Assembly (NCBI RefSeq): GCF_035046485.1
Contig: NC_085136.1
Span: forward strand, 323,978,175 to 324,042,174
DNA: 64,000 nt
Reading direction: 5' to 3'
Source of the DNA: Aedes albopictus
Lineage: Eukaryota; Arthropoda; Insecta; Diptera; Culicidae
Shown here in pieces: positions 58,237-64,000 of the stretch; the stretch's first letter is position 1; every line of letters begins with the position of its first letter. The notes under the pieces are model-generated. The model had not been told where the DNA came from. It was given only the letters and a program-made list of their open reading frames with translations, and made no database searches. Both the position numbers and the translations under genes were made by a program.

Positions 58237-60504
58237 GTTTGATCCTTTGGGAAAGTTTTCAACAGTAGTTCAGGAGACATTTTTAGAGAAATGTTTTATA
58301 GAATCTAGTCATCATGTTTTCGGGCTCTAGTCTATCCATCCTACACATACGCACTGCGCAGCTATTCATTGAATGAATCCTACAAAATGATAAATTCAAC
58401 TACTTTTTTTTTCTTGTCATTGTTACAGTACAACACAGATGCATTACAAGCATTCAATCATCTTGCAGTTATCATATTTCCGTGTTCGTATCTGGAGCCA
58501 TGGAAAAACAATTTGTATGGCGCTGACAGATTCTTGTTGAGGGGTTCACACCCAAGCTCTCCATTAGGGGGACCTCTCATCAATAACTTCCATAAATCCA
58601 CAAATATTCAGGCTCTCATACAAAACATCATGCCTTGGGGAAGGGGGTGTCGAAAAAATCTTGAAAATCATCTTACCTAATAAATGGAAAGCCCCAGTTT
58701 GGATGAAAATTTTGCTTTAAGATCGTGTAAAAACATTCTAAAAAGTCACCTGGCAACCCTGCAACAGAGCAACCTGCACGTTCGTCCACCCTGCTCCGAT
58801 TTGGATTCAAGTCCAGTTTTGCAGTTCCCCCATCGGACCGGTGAGGGAATGCGAAATATACATATTCAATGCTGTGATTCTGCTGCATCAGGCAGCAGGG
58901 TGTTGCGAAAATTGCATGAATATTTGCGCGCTGGTAACGCCTGCTGCTGCTGCTGGCCAGTCAGAAGATCGGAAGAACGCAAGGTATTTTCTAAAAATAT
59001 TTTCCTAGATTTATTTCCAGTGCAGTATTTATGGTGTTGGTCTTGGAAACTGGTGGTGGTGGTAGATAACGTGATTGAATTGTTCGGGAAGAGGGGTGGA
59101 CTTCCGAACGTGTGGGTAGGAATCGTGCTGAATCGAACAGCAGCCAGCAGCCATAAATAGAAAGGAAGGGACATAAATCAGCCATTTGTGCTAAAATGTG
59201 ACACAAATTTACAGTGCCTCGGGGCACCCGGGCCGGGGTCGTTTCGAGACCGTACCATAGCCGATTATGAGAGCTCTAGAGAAAGGCTCCGTCCGTATTC
59301 TCCGAAGTAATCGATTGCCAAAGCCGTGAACTGTCACATTGTGCTATGACGACGACGACACCCGGGCTGAAGATTAGTGCTAAGAGTACTTGTCTGCTAA
59401 AATGCCGTTCGGAGTGACAGAGCTCTGAGCAAACACTTTCCTCAATTAGAGACACAGTGTACACTGATGGCGATGGACGACGACGACGACGGCGACTACG
59501 GACGCCGCCATTAGGTCGCCAATGGCCAATCAATCAATCAATAGTCCCCAGAGCTATAGGGCGACCATCAGGGTGACATATCGATTGGATCCACTGCCCT
59601 TCGTCGTCGTCTGCTACTCTCACTTGGACGCCACCAACCAACGGCATCGTCGAGAGTTTGGTGACCACCCCGAATGCTATTGTTATACGTACGTACAAAT
59701 ATGGCACAGGGCACAGAGGCGGAAGCGAGTGTGACTTGATGTGATGGCACGTTTAATTACCAATGTAAACATCGCATAGAAGAGCTCTATTGAAGGCGAT
59801 TCTTTTTCTACTGACTGCTGCATACGCTTGGCCTGCATTATCGCTATCTGACCCAGTTTCGTGTCATGGGTGAGGTTTTTTTTCGAGAAGGAGGGTAACA
59901 CGTCACAGAAGAATGAATGAATCCGATGCTGGAATATACGCAGACAGTAGGACGACCACAGGACTATCAGTGAATAATCCAAGATATGGTTGGTGTAGTG
60001 CGAAACATTATGTCTGGAAATCACTATTCCTGGGGTAGCTATTAAAGGCCTAGCTGCTCCTAGCTGTTTACCACCATTTTGGATTATTGGAGTGCAGAGA
60101 TAGGTGATTCTTTGAAGAAAAAGGACGCAGCATAAGCAATCATGATGCAGAGGGGCCATTATGATTTTTGCAGCATTGCTGCAGCATGGCAATCGGCAGA
60201 AAGTCGGCCATCTCTTCCTCTCACGCCACCTGAAGTAAAAGGAGGCGTTCGAAAATAACGAGACAAACCTAAATACTGAAAACGCCTAAATATATGCACG
60301 GCACGTACTCATGCGCATATCAATTAAACACCCCAAGTTCTCCATACAAACTTCGGTCATAAACTGTGAAGTCCCGTTCCAATTTTTTTCAAAAATTCTT
60401 TCACTATTACATTTTTAGAGTCCCAAGCCCACGTCCTTTTTTCTCACTCCGGCCATAACAAGAACTTTTGTAAAATTTTGTCTAGCAGTTTTACTCTGTA
60501 CACC
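58237..60504. other. Unique region, GC-richer from about 58690 to 60240
   Basis: Includes a GCT triplet run (58941-58955), a GAC triplet run (59473-59496) and caatcaatcaatcaat (59528-59543). The longest ORFs (169 codons minus at 59683-60192; 158 codons plus at 58684-59160) have no recognised domain and overlap others. It may be regulatory or noncoding exon sequence of a nearby gene. Confidence 0.3.
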
Positions 60505-60813
60505 ACCCGGTTAGAGGTGAAGTACTGCCGATCAAAACGTGATATTGGTTTGATTGATATAAGAGAGTAAAGATCTAAAAAATGTTCCTTAAACATCTGA
60601 ACAATATCAAAATTTTGATATTTCTTGATCAAATGAAATGCTTGCTGCTATTGGTTAGATCTTACAAGATCTAAATATGATCTGATGATGATGTTCCAAG
60701 AGTAAATTTTAGATATTATTTTTAGATGATTTATCTATTTTTCAATCAAATCAATATCACATTTTGATCTCAATATCAAAATATGCTATTATTGAGCTAT
60801 TTACCTCTACCCC
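60505..60813. mobile_element. Probable MITE with ggttagaggtgaa ends
   Basis: The left part (gttagaggtgaagt, then gatcaaaacgtgatattgg) has an inverted counterpart on the right (inverted: ggtagaggtaaat, then gatcaaaatgtgatattga). The spacing between the blocks differs on the two sides because of an extra segment on the right. No target duplication resolved. Confidence 0.5.
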
Positions 60814-61129
60814 CGCACAGACCACTGACCCTTCTAATTAGTAAATGGAGTATTGTATTCAACTGTATAGATGGTACAGATCATCCAAGAACTCCATAGA
60901 ATATAAGCCTTTGCATCTACAAGCATAGCCATTGCTTGTGCAGGTCTGTGAAGGTCTGTAATAGTCCGCGAAGGAATACAGAGGTCCACAATGATCTACA
61001 ATGGGCTTTTGAAAGATTATTCAATGCCGTTTGGTTGTGCCGTACATGGTGTGCTCTCAATAATAGAGGTGTTTTACAAATTTGAACAAACAGTTTTAAA
61101 CACAATAGTATGAACAGTATGAAATTACT
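60814..61129. other. Unique sequence
   Basis: A short series of ggtctgtgaa, ggtctgtaat and gtccgcgaagg motifs at 60941-60975. No gene. Confidence 0.3.
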
Positions 61130-62270
61130 AAGCAATTCACCCTCTCATCAAATTATTTAAACCATTTACTAATTCATTACATCACTCATTACATAACTTA
61201 TTAACAGTCTTCCTCACTTATTAGCTAAAGCACTTAGCAAGTCACCCACTTATGAAATTATTAACGCACTACATCATACACTAACTCAGTCAAACACTTA
61301 TTTATTACGCACACATTCACTCATTAACAGACTTACTCACTAATCCACTAACTCACTAATTCCTCACTCGCTCACTATCTCATTTACTTGTCAGCTTACT
61401 ACATTACTCACTAACTCACTATATTTCTCATTTACTCACTAACATATTCATTTACTCACCAACAGGCTAATGAGTGAATAACATTTACTCACTAACAGGC
61501 TCACTCATTAAAAGACTCATTCACTTTCTCACTTGCTCATGAACTCGCTCATTAACGCATGCATTCACTAATAAACAAACTCACTCATTAATATGCTTAT
61601 TAATTTACTACTTCTCTCACTAACTCACTAAATCACTCACTTGCCTTTTAATTCAATAACCCACTACCTTTCTTACCCACTTATTCTCAAATTCACTATC
61701 TCACAAACTCACCCATTAACTAACTTACTTACTAAATTACTACCTCACTCATTTTCTTGCACTCACTCACTCATTCACTCACTCACTAAGTCATCAACTC
61801 ACTCATTTACCAACTTACTAACTTACTCACTCACTCATTAAGTCAATCTTCTACCAACTTACTCATTTACTCACTCACTCTTTAACTCCCTCATTAATCA
61901 TGTTACTCATTCGCTAACTCATTCATCAACACCCACATTTACAAACTTGCTTATCACTCACTAATCCACTTACTAATACACTAACTCCCACGAAACAGAT
62001 CTCACTTGCTCATTAACACACCAACTCACTTACTCACTGCCTCACTCACTGATTCACTAGCTCATTTACTTACCAATTCATACACACTTATTCACTCATT
62101 TACATACTCTCTTACTACCATAATCAAATTCACGGAACGGCTCCCTGACCAAAGCTCTGTAACTTTCTCAGTCAGAACTCACTAACTCACTCAATTTTGA
62201 GTAGTTCACACTCACCCACTTACCTTCTTACTAATTCATCAACTCCTTCATTCACCTGGTTTCTAATTAG
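61130..62270 (+). repeat. Degenerate ACTC/ATTC simple repeat, about 1.1 kb
   Basis: Sequence built from variants of actcacta, actcatta and ttcactca with a 4- to 8-bp period. It is much more decayed than the arrays at 13250 and 50855. A unique interruption with cacggaacggctccctgacc sits at 62133-62152. ORFs are by-products. Confidence 0.8.
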
Positions 62271-62849
62271 GACGAAATAAATCTCATTTTCTTCTTTTGT
62301 CACTTTACCCGTTGACTCGTCAAGGGGGGGGGGGGATGATAAGTAATAAATGTATTTGATGAAAAATAACCCAGACAATTAGGCAAAATCATCAAACTCA
62401 TTTCGAAACGAATGCCACTCTAGTGGTAAAGTGTCTTTAATAAACTAATAATAATTGTTAAGAAATTTTCTCGGCAACTCTATTTTCACTCCAAATTTTT
62501 AATTTTTTTTGAATAACTTATTTGTGTCCCCCCTCAAAAAATCGAATTCCGGCCAAAATTTTCCGAGGGGGGGGGGGGGGCTGACATAAGAGAAAATCGA
62601 TATTTATGTCAGCCTAATACGATCATAAAGAATTTGTCAAAGTGTGAAGCCACCCTTATGCGATTTTTTGGCCCCGTTTTGCTTCAAGACAGTTGAGCCT
62701 TATACATGAATGTTATAAGAGAAGGCAACATTTTTTGTTTAATGGCACAAACGTCCCAAATGGAAGATAACGTGCCTCTGGATCCGGCCTTCTGATATGC
62801 CTAGAAATTTCGCCGACAGTTCCACATTTCTAGGCTTATAAGTCCCACT
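62271..62849. other. Sequence with two long G-runs and an 11-bp hairpin
   Basis: G-runs lie at about 62323-62334 and 62565-62580. Directly after the second, ggctgacataa (62579-62589) pairs with ttatgtcagcc (62604-62614). No gene. Confidence 0.5.
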
Positions 62850-62885
62850 AGCCGGAGCCCGTGGCGTAGTGGTCACACGTTCACT
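62850..62885 (+). mobile_element. Head fragment of the 34358-type SINE
   Basis: Reads agccggagcccgtggcgtag then tggtcacacgttcac, matching the first 36 bases of the full copy with a few changes. The body is absent. Confidence 0.75.
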
Positions 62886-63049
62886 TAAACCTAAATTCAA
62901 TTTGTTGCACCACTTTGTCGAAAAAAAGCAAACTCGTTTTGAAACTTCAATCGCGTTTTTCTCAGTTTCAAGTTTTTAACATGAGACAACTATGCGTAGA
63001 GCTGCAGAGCATTTCGACAAACATCTGAGAGTGATATGGAAATCAAAGA
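62886..63049. other. Linker
   Basis: No feature. Confidence 0.25.
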
Positions 63050-63700
63050 CACGTGGAATCACGGTAATGAAGAGTTTCAGGGAGCTCCAAAGCGTTTCAA
63101 GGCGTTTCAGTTGAGGTGTCAAGGGCAGGAGATCCAAGAAGTTTCTGGAGGCTTCAGGTGGTTGCAGAGGGATTCAAGGGGACGTGGTGTTTCAAGGCGT
63201 TGCAAGGAAATTTCAGAAGGCTTCGGGGGGTTTCACAGGGTTTCTGGGAGTTTTTTTTATGTATTTTAGGTCAGACTATTAGGTGAACTCCAAGGGAGTA
63301 TGCGGAGAGATTTCAAAGGTTTCAGGGCTACCATTTTCAGGGAATCATAGACATTCAGAAAAGCTTCAGAAAAGATTCAGGGATTTTAGAGCGCCTATAC
63401 CGTGTTTTAAGAAGATTTCAAGCAGCTACGGGGTTTTCTGAGGGGCACAAGGGTGTTTTAGGGGGCTCAACAGACCTTCAAGAACGCTTCCAGGAGGTTT
63501 CAGAGGCGTTTCAAAGCATTTCATTACAATACAGGGGGCTTTACAAGTTTCAGGTGAGATTCAGGGAGGGGGGGGGGGCACCTCAGAGGCATTTCAAGAC
63601 GTTTTCAAGAGCGGTTCATCGGATTTCAGAGGGATTTCAGGTGATTTTAGGGGGCTTCACCGGCTACCGAGCAAGTTCGGAGGGTTTAAGAGAACTTTAT
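63050..63700 (+). repeat. Degenerate GTTTCAG repeat, plus orientation
   Basis: Motifs such as gcgtttcaaggcgtttcag, ggggggtttcacaggg and gaggtttcagaggcg recur. A G-run lies at 63567-63578. ORFs are by-products. Confidence 0.65.
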
Positions 63701-63785
63701 GGCTCCTATTACCGATGCAGTAAGCGCAATGGCGTTCTGCAACACCTAAGGGCGACGTGTTAGATGTTGAATCCTTACATAACAA

Positions 63786-64000
63786 TGGAACACCCGACAG
63801 TCACCACTTCAGACTTTTGACGGGACTTTTTGCGTTACAGTAAGAATATACACGTTTTTAACATAACAATAACAATCTTCTTTATTAAATAAACCCACAA
63901 AACGCACAACGTTAAAACACTTCCTCACTTGGCCGAATCAGCAACAACAATGCCTATGCCTACCATCGATCACGTCGACGCCGGCACACATCTGAGCAGT
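63786..64000 (-). mobile_element. Possible LTR end with BEL/Pao-like primer-binding site (partial)
   Basis: On the minus strand, an AATAAA-type signal (63881-63886 reads tttatt on plus) and AT-rich sequence run into gtaacgcaaaaagtcccgtc and then tggtgactgtcgggtgttcc (63787-63806). BEL/Pao elements commonly have a TGGTGAC-type primer-binding region just after the 5' LTR. The LTR start would be beyond the window, and the distance from LTR end to primer site is not clear. Confidence 0.3.

Noticed and set aside
58966..58980. agatcggaagaac resembling a sequencing adaptor start
   Set aside because: Only about 11 bases match and the flanks are ordinary genomic sequence, so chance is likelier than contamination.
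61130..62270. Telomeric repeat
   Set aside because: The motif is ACTC/ATTC, highly degenerate, and does not match any insect telomere repeat.

Overview
This window is nuclear DNA of a culicine mosquito, most likely an Aedes species. The strongest indicator is a near-complete tRNA-derived SINE at 22193-22462 that matches the Feilai family of Aedes: pol III A and B boxes, then a (GAA)n-type tail. Dense miniature inverted-repeat elements (MITEs), several other tRNA-derived SINEs, decayed non-LTR retrotransposon pieces and kilobases of degenerate GTTTCAG-type and GGAATTCC-type repeats fit the same picture. I recognise no complete host gene, no functional tRNA or rRNA, no CRISPR array and no prokaryotic operon. 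Most open reading frames here are by-products of simple repeats or of GC-rich noncoding sequence. The window reads as intergenic or large-intron DNA.

Layout. 1-5600: mostly unique sequence with a 44-bp inverted repeat (843-1053) next to a 201-codon coiled-coil ORF on the minus strand (1026-1631). 5600-11230: MITEs and degenerate GTTTCAG repeats, containing a 1.55-kb TA-flanked element with a 578-bp hAT-like foldback nested in it. 11230-13200: unique, GC-richer DNA. 13250-14674: an 11-bp minisatellite of about 130 units. 14826-16350: a MITE, a reverse-transcriptase scrap, a SINE carrying a small palindromic insertion, and further MITE pieces. 16370-18530: degenerate GGAATTCC repeats broken by a TTAA-flanked MITE that itself contains two further MITEs. 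18540-20220: unique sequence. 20330-24660: inverted and direct repeats, Feilai, and another SINE interrupted by a TA-flanked MITE. 25130-26420: GTTTCAG repeats that switch strand. 26893-31390: three large foldback or inverted-repeat elements with unique DNA between them. 31570-33300: GC-rich sequence with G-runs and a direct repeat. 34358-34803: a full-length SINE with a perfect 13-bp target duplication. 35990-37620: a roughly 340-bp tandem satellite. 40470-41078: a decayed endonuclease/reverse-transcriptase LINE. 41270-49200: a long field of GGAATTCC degenerate repeats with two TTAA-flanked MITEs. 50855-51865: an apparently perfect 1-kb (CTCTG)n array. 53381-60813: three more inverted-repeat structures, including a perfect 35-bp hairpin, and a roughly 140-bp tandem repeat. 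61130-62270: degenerate ACTC/ATTC simple repeat. The right edge may carry the end of an LTR with a BEL/Pao-like primer-binding site on the minus strand.

How the parts relate. The window records transposition history rather than a pathway. At least five insertions lie inside older elements, with target-site duplications that let their order be read. The nonautonomous elements fall into groups by target duplication: TA (Tc1/mariner-like), TTAA (piggyBac-like), TTA (PIF/Harbinger-like) and 8 bp (hAT-like). No transposase gene for any of them is visible, so mobilisation would have been in trans. I found no convincing new multi-gene system. The most unusual objects are the large homogeneous tandem arrays, the nested MITE clusters, the perfect hairpin at 58161-58236 and the palindromic microinsertion at 15487-15531.
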